From: Phalacrocorax aristotelis
Lineage: Eukaryota > Chordata > Aves > Suliformes > Phalacrocoracidae
Length of the DNA stretch: 64,000 nt
Direction: 5' to 3'
Assembly (NCBI RefSeq): GCF_949628215.1
Contig: NC_134286.1
Span: forward strand, 3,596,001-3,660,000
Positions 24,371 through 35,825 of this stretch are shown in pieces. Both the position numbers and the translations under genes were made by a program. How positions within the stretch are numbered: position 1 is the stretch's first letter; every line of letters begins with the position of its first letter. Under the pieces are notes generated by a model, which had not been told where the DNA came from, did no database searches, and saw only the letters and a program-made list of their open reading frames with translations.

Positions 24371-26099
24371 GCCTCCTTCCCAAGAGAAGCAAGGATTCAC
24401 AACTCTTACTAAGTTCAGTTGCAGACCTAAAAAATCTAGTACGGTGCATCCCAAATTGACTGCTCTTTTCCTAGGTGACGACCTGCCAAGATTAAACATT
24501 CGCTGGGTTCTCTAGGAAAAACCTGTTATAAGGAGAGGACGTGACCAACTTCACTTACGGTCCTCTGAGGTTGTTTGGGGTTTGGTTTTTTTGGTTAGTG
24601 CACTGGCCACTTCCAGTGTAAATACAGGACTGTTCTCACAGACAGGAAACTCACAGCATAAACGTCTGTCACTCTCTGAAAACCACCTCCCCGCACACAG
24701 ACTGAAGAGGCCCCCTGCTACAAGACTGTTATCTTTACATATCATGTATTAACAGACGAAAATAAACAATGCTTATACAAACATTCCCCAAATAACAAAC
24801 ACTGAACTCTGCAACTTAGCTTTCTAATACGTCGGATTTTTTAAATTAGTTCTTTCATTTCATTAAAAACAACAGCATGAATAAATGCCTTCAAACAAAG
24901 CATCCTTATCAAGATTTGACTCTGAAAATGCCAGGTTGATGTACATCAGCAGTCATATCACTTAGCTTAGCTATGCTGGAAGCAGCAAAAGATAACTTTA
25001 ACCTGTTGGTGCAAATGCTAAAGGGGGATACCTGAATAGTCTTGCATTAAAGCACAGCCAAAGACAAAGTTATGGCATGTTCTCTGTCACATGCAGCGCG
25101 TCCTGTGGGTGTTGCATGTCCCACCCTCTCAAACAGTAACTCACTGGCTTAGCGGTTAGGCAGCCAGGAGGCTGGCTACTGGAACCACGGGAGGGGTCCT
25201 CGTCTGGCCAGCACTGCTGCAGACGCTTTCTCCTTCTCGTAGCTAGAGGGGTTTAGTCAACAACTGGGTTCTGCCTTTCTCCAAGAGGCGCTGGCTTCCC
25301 GCACGCTGCCAGGGCTGCCGTGGTAGACTGACCACCCGGAGAACGGCTCAGGAATTTTGCCATGCTATCAGAATTACACTGAACAGTGTGAGAGTGGCAT
25401 AAACAGTGTCTTTTAACAAAATAGCAAGAAACATCTCTCTGCACTTTTATCACCAGAATGGCCTTACAGTTAGGGCACATCAAAGGTAGATAAGAAAAGC
25501 TCTTTCATATTGGAAAGCCCCGAAGATTCCTATCAGCTTCCCTTATCTGCCAATAAGTGCCTGATGACCTATTGCCTCTCCTTGATACCGTATGCTTAAC
25601 TAAGAGCTCTTCTTTTTGGAAAAGCAAGTATATCCACTCCTCCCTTATTTTACCTTTCTTTCATACCCTGGCTAGTTTTGGAAAACCACTTTTAGGACTG
25701 CCAGACCAAGGAAAACATTTCAAAAATAATCCAGGGAAATTCAAAGGCAGCCAATATCTCTGTGCTATTTTTTAACATTTTCCAAGCCACCATCTATAAT
25801 CTCTTTTCCTATGCCTACCTCTCACTGGATGCAAGTTGAGAAAACATAGAAAATACTGTACCACATTATCTGAAGCATTAAAAGCAGTGCCAAAACTTCT
25901 ACGATTAAATGAATTAGAGATATTAAAATATTAGGTATATTATAGATGTTCAGGAAGTTTCTCTACGGTAGCTGCTTAGATTACACAGCCTGGTCAAAAT
26001 TTACCATTTTGAAGAAAAATATGGCTTTCTTCTTAAGCCCTTTGGTTGCCTTGTTATCAAGATTTTAAATTTATTTCAGTAAACATGATTATAAAACAA
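24371..26099. other. Intergenic, nothing firm recognised
   Basis: 25080-25340 is a GC-richer patch without a supported exon. The rest is AT-rich and apparently unique. Confidence 0.4.
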
Positions 26100-26217
26100 A
26101 CTTACTTTTAAAGAAGCACTGGTTCAAACATATGATCAAATGTGCAATAATTACATCAAATGAAATTATTACTTCACTGATTCCAGTATTTTTTTTCTAT
26201 CGGGCTTTCATGCTTCT

Positions 26218-26244
26218 ATGCATTAAATAGAGTACTTAATGCAT
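26218..26244. repeat. Inverted repeat, 9-bp stem
   Basis: atgcattaa (26218-26226), nine-base spacer, ttaatgcat (26236-26244). All nine pairs match. In the motif-dense block this could be a paired binding site rather than an RNA hairpin. Confidence 0.85.
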
Positions 26245-26687
26245 TTTCCTAGAATATAAAACTGTGGCAATATTTTTAACATCTTTTGCATGCAAGCATT
26301 CATAATGAAGTATTATTTTTAATGTTATACGTAGCATATATAAGGAACAAAAATGCTGCAGTTTTGTGGCCTTATTTCTACATAAAGGATAGAGTAATTT
26401 TTAGGATTTATTAAGGCTACCATTATTAAAAATCAAGGCAAGATAAATTTTCAACATAATTTATGGAATGCAAGCTCACATTGCCTACAGGTAGCACAGA
26501 GAGAAATGTTTATTTTGTGAAATCTAGTAAAAAGAGTTTGGAGTTATTTCTAAATGCTAGCGTTATGCAAAATGTGCATTTCTGAAAATAAACCTGTTTT
26601 TTATGTTACATTGCAATAAAATCAAGACACACATTGTGAACAAGACTTTCAGACCAATTAGGCATACAATTACATGTGCAGAAGGCA

Positions 26688-26701
26688 TGCACAATTGTGC
26701 A
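26688..26701. repeat. Perfect 14-bp palindrome
   Basis: tgcacaattgtgca reads the same on both strands. It contains CAATTG, an E-box-type core, flanked by TGCA steps. Confidence 0.9.
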
Positions 26702-26850
26702 GCTAATTTGCGCATGAAATTACTTTGATTGCACATACTAATTGGATAAATGTGTGTGCAAATGCCAGTAGTCATTTGTGCTAGCAATTATCCAATGCAC
26801 ATACATAGTCATGGCAACTGCATGCATAAATTAGATGCAGTCTTGCATAC

Positions 26851-27504
26851 CTAACTGGTCTTGGTTTTTAATCAGAAATCCCTTTTTTCCTCTACCAGGT
26901 CACTTGGACACAATATTTTGGGGCATTTCACACTTATTTCTTATCCAGGTGAGCCAAAACAATGAACATCATCAGCATTACCAAATAATCTGATTTTTTT
27001 AATGAATAAGAAAAAGAAAAGAAGGGAGTTCTTTTCCCTAGATACAGCACCTTATATCTTCCTTTGACAGGAGAAGACAAGAACTATAAAGCAGTATAAA
27101 ACACAACAGGAACATGTAAGTATACTTTCACGACACTTACCTGAGTAAGAAATACAAAATATATTTGTAGGTCACGATATAAAAAATAAGTGTGAAAAAT
27201 GTTCTGTATTCACATGGAGGTTTAGGTAATTCTTCTAGACACAACTACCACGCTTGCACACTTAAAATCGGTGTTCACAATCTTCAATATTAAAATTAAA
27301 ATAAATTCTTCTACGTAAAAGCAATGGATTGGAATTAAAATACATATCCATACATACATATAGGTAGGAGCCCAAACCCTGAATGAATCCTTAAAAGAAA
27401 TACGTGTTTATATTATTGCTGTCAAATCTAAGGAGCTCTTTAAACATACATAGATAAATAATAGGAAAATGTCTTTCAGTAAGAATAAGCTATTCAAAGG
27501 GGTC
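26851..27504. other. Intergenic, nothing recognised
   Basis: AT-rich sequence with no supported gene or recognised repeat apart from a few short TACATA repeats near 27340-27360. Confidence 0.4.
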
Positions 27505-27570
27505 TAGTGGACTTTGAAATTCAATGGGAGAAAGGTACCATAAAGTCCTTTAAATCCTTGGAAAATCCTA
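27505..27570 (+). repeat. Old sauropsid interspersed repeat relic
   Basis: 'tagtggactttgaaattcaa' then 'tgggagaaaggtacc' and 'aatccttggaaaatc' follow the phrase 'ggactttgaaaccaatggga... tacctttgagaatctgg' known from old reptile and bird repeats. Family uncertain. Confidence 0.42.
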
Positions 27571-27779
27571 ATCTAAACAGATATGGAGCAGCAAAGAAAA
27601 AAAAAGCGCAAGGCCAAAGTTTGGGCAAACTCAGTATTATAAATCTTTAGAAGAACACTAAATTGAGTGCTTACAAAGCGGGTTTGGGAATTTTAAAGAT
27701 TTTTTTTTCTTCAGTCAAGCAAGTTTATTTTGCTAGCAAAGGTATGTTATTATGAGTCTATCTTATAAATGAGCAAAAC

Positions 27780-28070
27780 AGCTTCCTCCCTCAATTACTG
27801 TCTTCAGTTCTGGTCATACTTTTTTTTAAAAAAATGTACAGAACAGGCCAAAGGGCTCTAGAGAAGAGCAACAGAAATGATCAAAGCTACAAAGAAATAT
27901 GAGAATGAAAAATAGGACATTTTTCTTTAAAGTCGAGATGAGTAAGAGAAGACATGATAAAGAGATAAAATAGTGAACATTTAAGAAGGTAAATTGAGTG
28001 CTTCTGTTTACTCTCGTAACAGAGACAGAAAATTGAAAGGAAGAATATTAAAGCTAAAAATGCCTCACTC
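27780..28070 (+). mobile_element. Old CR1-family LINE fragment, sense
   Basis: The plus strand reads in the sense direction of a CR1 3' region: 'tcttcagttctggtcatact' near 27801, 'gaacaggccaaagggc', 'agagcaacagaaatgatcaa' near 27866, 'tgagtaagagaagacatgat' then 'aaagagataaaatag', 'taaattgagtgcttctgttt' and 'actctcgtaac'. These match in order the CR1 text 'cagttctggtcacc... aaagggcaacaaaaatgat... gatatgatagaggtctataaaat... tgttatttactccttctcataac'. Frame destroyed by mutation. Confidence 0.68.
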
Positions 28071-29954
28071 TTCTTAAACAAAACTGAACTGTAATTAATC
28101 TGTGAAATGCATTGCAAACAGATAGCACAAGAAACAAGGATCTCTATAAAAATTGCTAACATCTGCAATTGTACCAATTCATTTTTATTAAGGTTTTTTC
28201 CCCAACCCAAAAAATCTACATCTCTTCAAGATAAGTATTTTGTTAGAAGATGCTTATAAGACATCCTTTTAACAAAAACCCTGTAATCACTTAATAGAAA
28301 GTGTTTCTCTGAAGTGTTGTCTCCACACAAATTCTACTCTGGGTGATCAGCATCTTGGTAGCTCAGAGGAGCGATAGCTCCCCAACTAAGAGTTTCAGAG
28401 AAGCTGTGCTTCTAACGTAGATCTTGATGCTAAAGATAATCCGTCTTAAAAGTATTTACTAAGCCCCAGAAAAGCACCTCTGCAGATTTCAGTATGGAAG
28501 CATCTGATATCAGCTGTGACTGACAACAGGATACTACAATACATGAAAGATTCACATAATCAAGAATGACAACAGTTATCTACTAGCAGTTTGTCTCCTC
28601 AGTGGCTTTTTGTTTGTTTGTTTAAAAAAAAAAAAACCAGCAGCTATATCACTGCACATTCTCCCCTCCCTATTTCTAGCCTTCTTTTCATTCTGCCTCC
28701 CAGTGTGGTCTGATAATGCTCTGCCTAACACAAAATTATTTATTTTACCTTTAAGGTAATCAGAAAACATGCTCTCTTTTAGAGCTATCTTTAAGGTCAA
28801 AGAAGTGAGGGTAGGGTAAGATAGCTTAAAACCTGATCTAACACGTTTCCATCGCGCCCTGAGAGCAGTCCTTACACCTCATACATGGCAGTTTCAAGAC
28901 AGACATATTCCATCTTTTTATAAGCCACAGCTTTCAACATTCCTTCATCCACTCACGCTTACTTTAAAAAAGATGGTAATCTGAATCAAACAAAGTTTTA
29001 ATCTTCTGTGTAGATGTCATTAAATCTAAAATTTCCCTGAAAAATTACCCTAATCCTGTAGTGACTGGAGCACAGAAAGAGCTTTTGCTTACGTGGAAGG
29101 CTATGTGACTTCTCTGACATTTGACAACTCAACGCCAGAACAAATCATTTCATTGCTCAGTTTAATACAGTAATAGCAGCCGTATGTTTGAGTCTACTGG
29201 AAAAGCACTGTTCATAAGTAATTTGTCTGGTAATCAGTATATCCATACCAAATTTATTATATTACTGTACGCAAGCAGAGATTAATAGTTAGCAGGTACT
29301 TACAGCAATTAAATATTCTTGTGGTGGAATTTTTCATTTCTCTGAATTACTACTTAAGGATACTGTAGCTGTCATAAAGAAGACTTGAAAATAGAACAAA
29401 ACGATTAGCTAGCTATCAGTCCTAAATGGTGTATGTCCTATGTCCTTAGAAGTAGATCTAACCTGAAAGGTTTAGAAAATGCCTTCTGTAAACTGAACGA
29501 AAACTTCTTAAAAAAAACAAACCACCCTTACATAAGAAACGCAGAATCTGAGTTTATGATCCAGATCCAATACACTAACATTCTTACCACTCACAGAGGA
29601 AGGAAAAAAAAAAATGTATCTACATTGCTAACAGCTTTAAAATTCTACTGGTAAAGACAGAATGAAAGAACTAAAAACAGCTTAAAACTGATTGCCTACT
29701 CACATTCTCCTGAGCAGACCCTTAAAATGATTCCACTTCTCTGGGGGACACTACTTTTCCGGAAGAAAAAAAAAGTCAACTGAACCTCCCCAACAAACTC
29801 ACTCAGCATTTACAGACGCTAACCTCGTTCACGCCTGATAACGCCTTGGCACGCTGTTATCTCTTGTGTTATGAAAAATAACTACATGTTGTTTTCAAAA
29901 CAATTTCTCCAAACCATTCATGATGCTACAGGCTGTCTGCTAGGCCGCCCTGCG
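28071..29954. other. Intergenic, nothing firm recognised
   Basis: Mostly AT-rich unique sequence with a TTTG/poly(A) microsatellite at 28607-28636. No supported exon. Confidence 0.4.
28607..28636. repeat. TTTG repeat followed by 13-base poly(A)
   Basis: Short (TTTG)n run ending at 28623, then thirteen A residues at 28624-28636. Confidence 0.85.
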
Positions 29955-30075
29955 TGCACATCTTCTGCAAGCTGTAGAGTTCTGGTCTATTCAGTCTATC
30001 CTTGTAAGGAACCTGCTCCATACAGCTGATTATTTCACTGTCTCCTCACAACTTTTCTGTTTTTCCAAAATGCTT
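29955..30075 (-). mobile_element. CR1-family LINE fragment, antisense
   Basis: 'agctgtagagttctggtcta' and 'ttcagtctatccttgtaagg', then 'aacctgctccatacagctga' near 30009, and '...cttttctgtttttccaaa' parallel the reverse complement of CR1 ('agctgaacagtcctagtctattc... tctcctcatatggaagctg-ttccatacccctgat... ttctgaaccttttccaa'). Short, old copy. Confidence 0.55.
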
Positions 30076-30436
30076 TGGGAAGTAAGGGCATTTCTGAGCT
30101 GAGACTTAGGTGAACTTCATAACTAGTAAAGCCTTACTTTAGCAAAAGGATGTCTTTGGTTTTTGTTTCCCAAGCTTTACATTTCTCTTTCTGAGTGGCC
30201 ACTGGGCATAGCAGCAACACTGAGCGGACAGTTTCAGAGGAGTATCACGTCCTCTGCCTTGACTGGTTAGAACCGAGCTACAACTACCATCCGGAAAATT
30301 TACTTAATGTTTTCCCCCCCACGACCAGCTTTACTTGAAGTTTTTTCCTTAAGTTGAAAACTCTTGATTTTATGGGCTATGCAGCGGTAAATCTGCGGAC
30401 TAAGCCAGCCTCTGGTACCTAAGATACTGAAATCTT

Positions 30437-30530
30437 GTGCGATTTTGGGCAGGTCACAACCTCCTTGTTGAGTTTTCTGTCCTCACAAATGGGGATATCA
30501 GCCCTATTTATGAGGTTCGCAAGCTTGCAT
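30437..30530 (+). mobile_element. MIR-like SINE relic, sense
   Basis: 'gattttgggcaggtcacaac' then 'ctccttgttgagttttctgt' and 'cctcacaaatggggatatca' followed by 'tatttatgaggttcgc' match, in order, the sense MIR core ('gaccttgggcaagtcactta', 'acctctctgtgcctcagttt', 'cctcatctgtaaaatgggga', '...gttgttgtgagg'). This is one of the better-preserved relics here. Confidence 0.6.
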
Positions 30531-33500
30531 CATCCCACAGACGGGTACTAACAACAGTACTACAGCAATACTATCAAACTAACAAACTATGCTATGTGTT
30601 AAACTCCCTAATGTTGAAAGGAGGTGGGAGAGGAGGTATTTGGATTTTGATAGCTTTTATATCATAATAAAGATGGAGGGATAGTAGTTTTGGAACTTGT
30701 TGATATGCATGGAACTCCAGAAGCTCCTGTTCTTTCACCGCATAGCATCTATCATGGCTATTCTCTTCCAAGACATAGAAAAATGATTCAGCAGAAATTG
30801 AAGTTCCTCATTTCTATGCTGCAAGGGCTCGTATTCATTTTCAGGGCAGTTCACAGCCTCAGAAAGACGGTTATTGTTAGCATGGGCCATTCCTGAAACC
30901 TGAGATGCCCTGCTGAGGACACTCCATCAACAAAATCACAGTTGTCCTGCCCTTGTGTAAGTGATGCCCTGCTGTCCTCACAGCCTATTAGATTGCCCCA
31001 AGAAAATGTGTCCTGTGTCACTTAGTGCTTCTGAACTCTGAATTTTTAGTTGTTTGCTGCCATCAGGTGTAATATAATTCTCTCCCTTTTTTTCTCCAGA
31101 TGGCAGTGTTCTCTACATACAGTGGAGAAAGGAGGACTCCAAAGTAGTCTATTATATCTCAACTGGTAGAAAGAGCCTTTTAGAATGTTTAAAAGTCTTA
31201 TACCTTTACTCAGAAATGTAACAACTTACAACTACTATCCAGTTTTAGCAGACGTAGGAAAAAAAAAATTCAATCCTCCAGCACTGATTACAAAAAAACC
31301 TAGTGGTTTGGGTTTGTTTTTTAAACAGATTAATTTTTTAGCATTCCTTCCATGGAAATAATGTGAAACAATAGACATAGTTAAAATAAATGCAACAGAT
31401 AGACCTTGTGACTATTTACAACTAAAGCTGCAGTCATTGTTTTTCTTGAATTGTGAACTTTAAAGTACTTGCACAGAAAAGACAACCTAAGCATCTTCAG
31501 TTCTAGCATTATGTTTTCAGTCAAAAAGACTAAAAGAGTACGGAGGAATTGAAAACAAAATGGAGTAACTGACACCGGCCAACTGCAGTCTCTACTTGCC
31601 CGTCGTTTCATATTCAGAGAATTTTGTGTTTCTCTCTAAGTTTCAGCCCTGAGCCATAATTTTGTATGTATCCAGCGTCAAGTCTGACTACATTTCAGCA
31701 CTTGTACTTTTTTCCTCTGGAAATCTGTATTAAGTGGTATAAAATGACATGGTAATCCTCAGAGCCAAAAGTCACCTTTAGCAGCAGATATAAAACTAAA
31801 AATATTAAAACAATAAATGATCTAAATGCATATTTTTCTTATGCTCCAGTTTAAGCACAGCTTGCTTCTTTAGGCAATCTCAGTGGAAAGAATAAAAGGA
31901 GAGGAGAGAGCTATGTTTCAGTTTAGCTTCACTTCAGTGACTGCTGTTTCTCATTTAACAGAAAATCTCTTTCAATTCAGCTCAGTTTCTTGCACTCTTT
32001 TATGTCCATCAGCTCTTTCCCAGTCTAAGCAAAAACAGTTTTGTAGGTTGTTGTAAAAGAGGGTAAATCACCACAGCAAATAGTTTGGGCATTTTCCCTT
32101 CAACTCCTCCAATTTCTCCTGAGAGACTGCTGTTTTGAGGCGCTATTTTTCTCCACCCGTTTTTCAGCGCACCTTTTCAGTAAGTTACCCAATAAGTTAA
32201 AACATATCTCTAATCAGAGCAATAATATTCAGAAATTACCAAATATTTTTACCTTCAAGGGCAGAAATTTATTTAAAATGAGCTATTCTGATTTCTGTGT
32301 CACAGCCATAGGATCTTGGTCTTTAATTCCAGCAAGTTTTTATATGACTTGTATGGGCTCCCATACTTTACAGTAAGGCAATACAGACTTTGTCTGAGGA
32401 AAGAAAAGCCATCGCTTTCTCTGGTTGCTTGTTTCACAGTTTTCAGTTATGAATTTACTTTGCTTGAGGTTCTAGGCCTTGCTGTGTTTGCGCTGAAGAG
32501 ACTTTAGTACACCACCCTTGATCCAATGAAGTTGTTTGTATGCTAACAGTTATCCTGTAAAGTTCTTTTTCAATAGCTCAGCATTCCAACTTTGAAGTCT
32601 CTAATTCACAGGTGTTTCTCTAGCCTGGTTCACATCTGAAGCGCTTCTCGATGTTCTGTAAGTTCTTCAACATTGTTTACAGTTTGAATACTAGAATTAA
32701 TGAGAAGACACTGCAGAATCAAAAATGAGAACATACTAGCCTCAGCAGTGTACACAGTAAATATTACATTATTATCAAATTTATGCTATATAACATAGCA
32801 TTTGCTGGGAGTTTCTGTTGAGTCATTTACCAGCATTACTTTTAAAGCCTTTTCAAAGTCACTTCCTTCCTGGACATAGCGTCCATTCTGTAGTTATAGC
32901 CTAGTTTCCCTGTTCTACAAGAATACATTTGACTACAGCAGCATTAATGTGTAGTTTATTGTAATGGCCGATGCTTACCATTACAAGCTCTATTACTATG
33001 CATAATGGCTCTGTCCTTGTCAATGCTTATTAAGCCATAATCATTTTGTCAGTGGCAAATGTTCTGAATGGTAGTACAATATTTATGTTACATTATTGAT
33101 AAGAATATTGAAGAACATAATACTTTTCTACCCTGCTAGAAATACTGCCTTTCAAAGGCGATTTCCTATTGTTAGCTCCTTTGTGAGGTCTCTCAGCTGA
33201 TTAAAATCCATTTTACATCTGTTCTATTCATAATACTCTGATAATTTGTTGTGTTCTAGCAAAGCCAACAACTTGCCTCTAAAATATATATTACAACTGT
33301 AAAAATACTTTTATGAACATCAATCTTGAAGAATGATATAAAATGCATCTAATGATACTTGTCATCTATAATACAGTGCTGACTGTCAAAAGGAATGGAA
33401 TTCCTTTTAAACTTTTTCTTTTCCATTCTTTGCCTGGGATTACTCAAGTAACTCAAGTTAATTATCCTTTAAGTAATTCCAAACCAATCAAAAACAATAC

Positions 33501-35754
33501 CATAAAAAAACCCCAGAAATAGTCTGGTAGAAAAAGAGCAAATAAACACTTAGAAAATATATAATTTACAATGATGGGACTCATAAAATTGGAAATATAG
33601 TCACTAATTATTTTTGTGCTGCATATCTATTCCATTTCAAACAAGGTACAAAAATGAACGCATCACAATAAAGCTAAATTCTATAAGCTAAGTTTATATC
33701 TGAACAGGACTTAAAAAACTAAGAATGCAACAAAAAAAAAAAGAAATACTGCAGACAAGACAGGTTATGTGAAATTAGGTGAGAATAATTTCCAAAAAGT
33801 TACAGTAAGAGTAAGATTTGAAAGCTTTTTAAAAATAGAGCAAACTTCTTCCTAAAAAGTTCTACACATTTCAAGAAAAGCTCACTGGAATCAAATTCAC
33901 TAAGCTTGTTCTAAAGCCAGAACTGTGTACAGACAAAATGTACTATAGACGAAACGTAAATTGAACTACTCCAGCACTTGTATATGCAATTCAAATGAAT
34001 ATTAGCATTTTAAAAAAAATAGTATTAAAAGATTTCCTCATTTTATTTAAGATGCACCTTTCTTTTTTTGACCAGCTTTCAGTTTTATATTAATCCTACT
34101 AAACTACTGCCACTTAAATGGCTGTGTGTGATGAAACAAACCTGGTGCATAGACTGAGAGACAGTATTTTCATATAGATAAAAATAAGCAATACATTCAA
34201 GTTTGAGAATTTTGTGGTGGTGTTCTGAAATGTCTAAGTGTTCTTTTTCATTATCGGAATACATACAAAATTGCTGCTGAAAAATAGAGTTAGCCAAATC
34301 CTACGCAGATGACACTACGCATCCGTGTATTTTCTCATTCTCTTTGATGAACACCGAGCAGACAACGCAGCCATCTGGTCAGGGAGAAAGAAATTGTGTA
34401 AAAATGAGATATGTGTGTGTAAATAAAAGATTGATGAATGAAGCCCTGAAAGCTGAGATGAAAGTGAAGCAGAACAGACAGGTAAATCATTCTGATACTT
34501 ATGTTACTGCTGAAATTATGTTCCTCTACTTTCTATTTTTTTTTCTGCTGACAGCAGTGCAGGTGACAAAAAATACTTTCAATTTTGCTGCTGACACAAG
34601 TGCTGGAGGTTAGCAAACTGTTTTAGTTCTATTGCTGAGAAAGCATGCTTTAGTCAGGAAGAAGTGGGAAAGTTTTGTTGCTTCATTTTTAATTACTTGC
34701 GATATATCCACATAATAGTGTGCTGATGGTTATTTAGCTACAAAGCTCCAGCTTCAACACTACCTACAGAGCAATCTAAGACGGCTTGCGAAAATTGAAG
34801 CCAAGTTTAGAAAAACGTAATAGTTCAGAACCTGTTCATTTTAACTCAGACTCAAAGGGCCAAATATATCTTCTTGCATAAAGTTTCAGAGGTGTTTTTA
34901 AGCAGGATACCTTCCCTGGCAAGTCTCTGGTTTTTATGGCATTAAAGTATGTTTAAATAAATTTTTTTACAGGCAAGCTTCACCTAAGAGCCCACTAGAG
35001 TGAAAGTGTAATTGGGATCTGTTTTTTCATATGAAAATCAAATGATACAATATCTAATGAGCAACTGGTTTAGAAACTGAAGAACCCTACTTGATGCAAC
35101 TCCTATTTCAGCAGGTCAACTGGCTCTAAACACACTTTCTTTGTCATCGCGTAGCTCAGTGTTTCTCAGTCTTCCTTTTCACCGTAATTACCCTGTGAGA
35201 CTGCTTTTAAATGGTAAGTTTACGTTTTGGCAATGAACAAAAAAGATGGCAGTGTGCAAAAAACCCACTATGTCTAATTTTTCACGTAAATAATCATTGC
35301 CTGACATTACACAAAGCTTACTGAGTACACCTAGAGCTACATCACTGTAAGGAGAAATAAATGTTAATTACTCATCTAGCATCTGAAATACCCACTGCTT
35401 TTTTGCTGGTGTATTGGGCATTGCATGAATTGAAAGCCAGCAGCAGTCTCAGTTCAGTGGTCTTTTGCATACCTTTCGTGAAACAGACTCATTTTGTAGA
35501 TGAGCAGTATCAATCTCATTTCTTAGTTTATTAAGTACCTCATACAGTGCTTGATATTTAGTGTAAATTATATAACTATGCAAATCAACACATTTAAGAA
35601 GTTAAGCCTTTTTGATTGACATTTCCATATTCTGTGGATATTGGTTCCCTTATAGTTTAGGATAAAAGTCATATTTCAAAGAATTACCTAAGCCAAATCT
35701 GTACCACATACAATTTCCAAGATGCAGGAGTCTGAAAATCAAGGTACACCAAAC
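30531..35754. other. Intergenic, no gene recognised
   Basis: No exon is supported. A 12-base direct repeat (gatgccctgctg) lies at 30904-30915 and 30963-30974. About 32800-33340 is repeat-free AT-rich sequence that could be a conserved non-coding element; see findings. Confidence 0.4.
33388..33408. repeat. Inverted repeat, 9-bp stem, 3-base loop
   Basis: aaaaggaat (33388-33396), loop gga, attcctttt (33400-33408). Perfect pairing. Could fold as a tiny hairpin in single strands. Confidence 0.85.
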
Positions 35755-35825
35755 TTCAGAGCTGTGAAGTGACAGAATTCAGTCCTCCTGGCTCAAAAAT
35801 CACAGGCCTCTATCATTAGATCTAA
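35755..35825 (-). mobile_element. MIR-like SINE relic, antisense
   Basis: 'gtgacagaattcagtcctcc' and 'tggctcaaaaatcacaggcc' then 'tctatcattagatc' parallel the reverse complement of the 5' half of MIR ('...aacccaggtcctcctgactccagg... ctctttccactag'). Only the tRNA-proximal half is readable. Confidence 0.42.

Larger units (their letters stand above)
26100..26850. promoter_or_regulatory. Possible conserved non-coding element (enhancer-like)
   Basis: The block is dense in short motifs resembling homeodomain and POU/octamer sites: 'gttatgcaaaatgtgcat' (26571), 'ccaattaggcatacaattac' (26654), 'agctaatttgcgcatgaaat' (26701), 'actaattgga' and 'gtgcaaatgc' (26738-26765), and 'agcaattatccaatgcacat' (26783). 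Two perfect symmetric elements are included and listed separately. I see no coding frame or transposon phrase. Function is inferred only from motif density. AT-rich DNA produces such motifs by chance, though seldom so tightly clustered. Confidence 0.3.

Noticed and set aside
34344..34613. 89-codon plus-strand frame with a hydrophobic segment
   Set aside because: The hydrophobic run comes from a T-rich tract; no start context, domain or partner exon.
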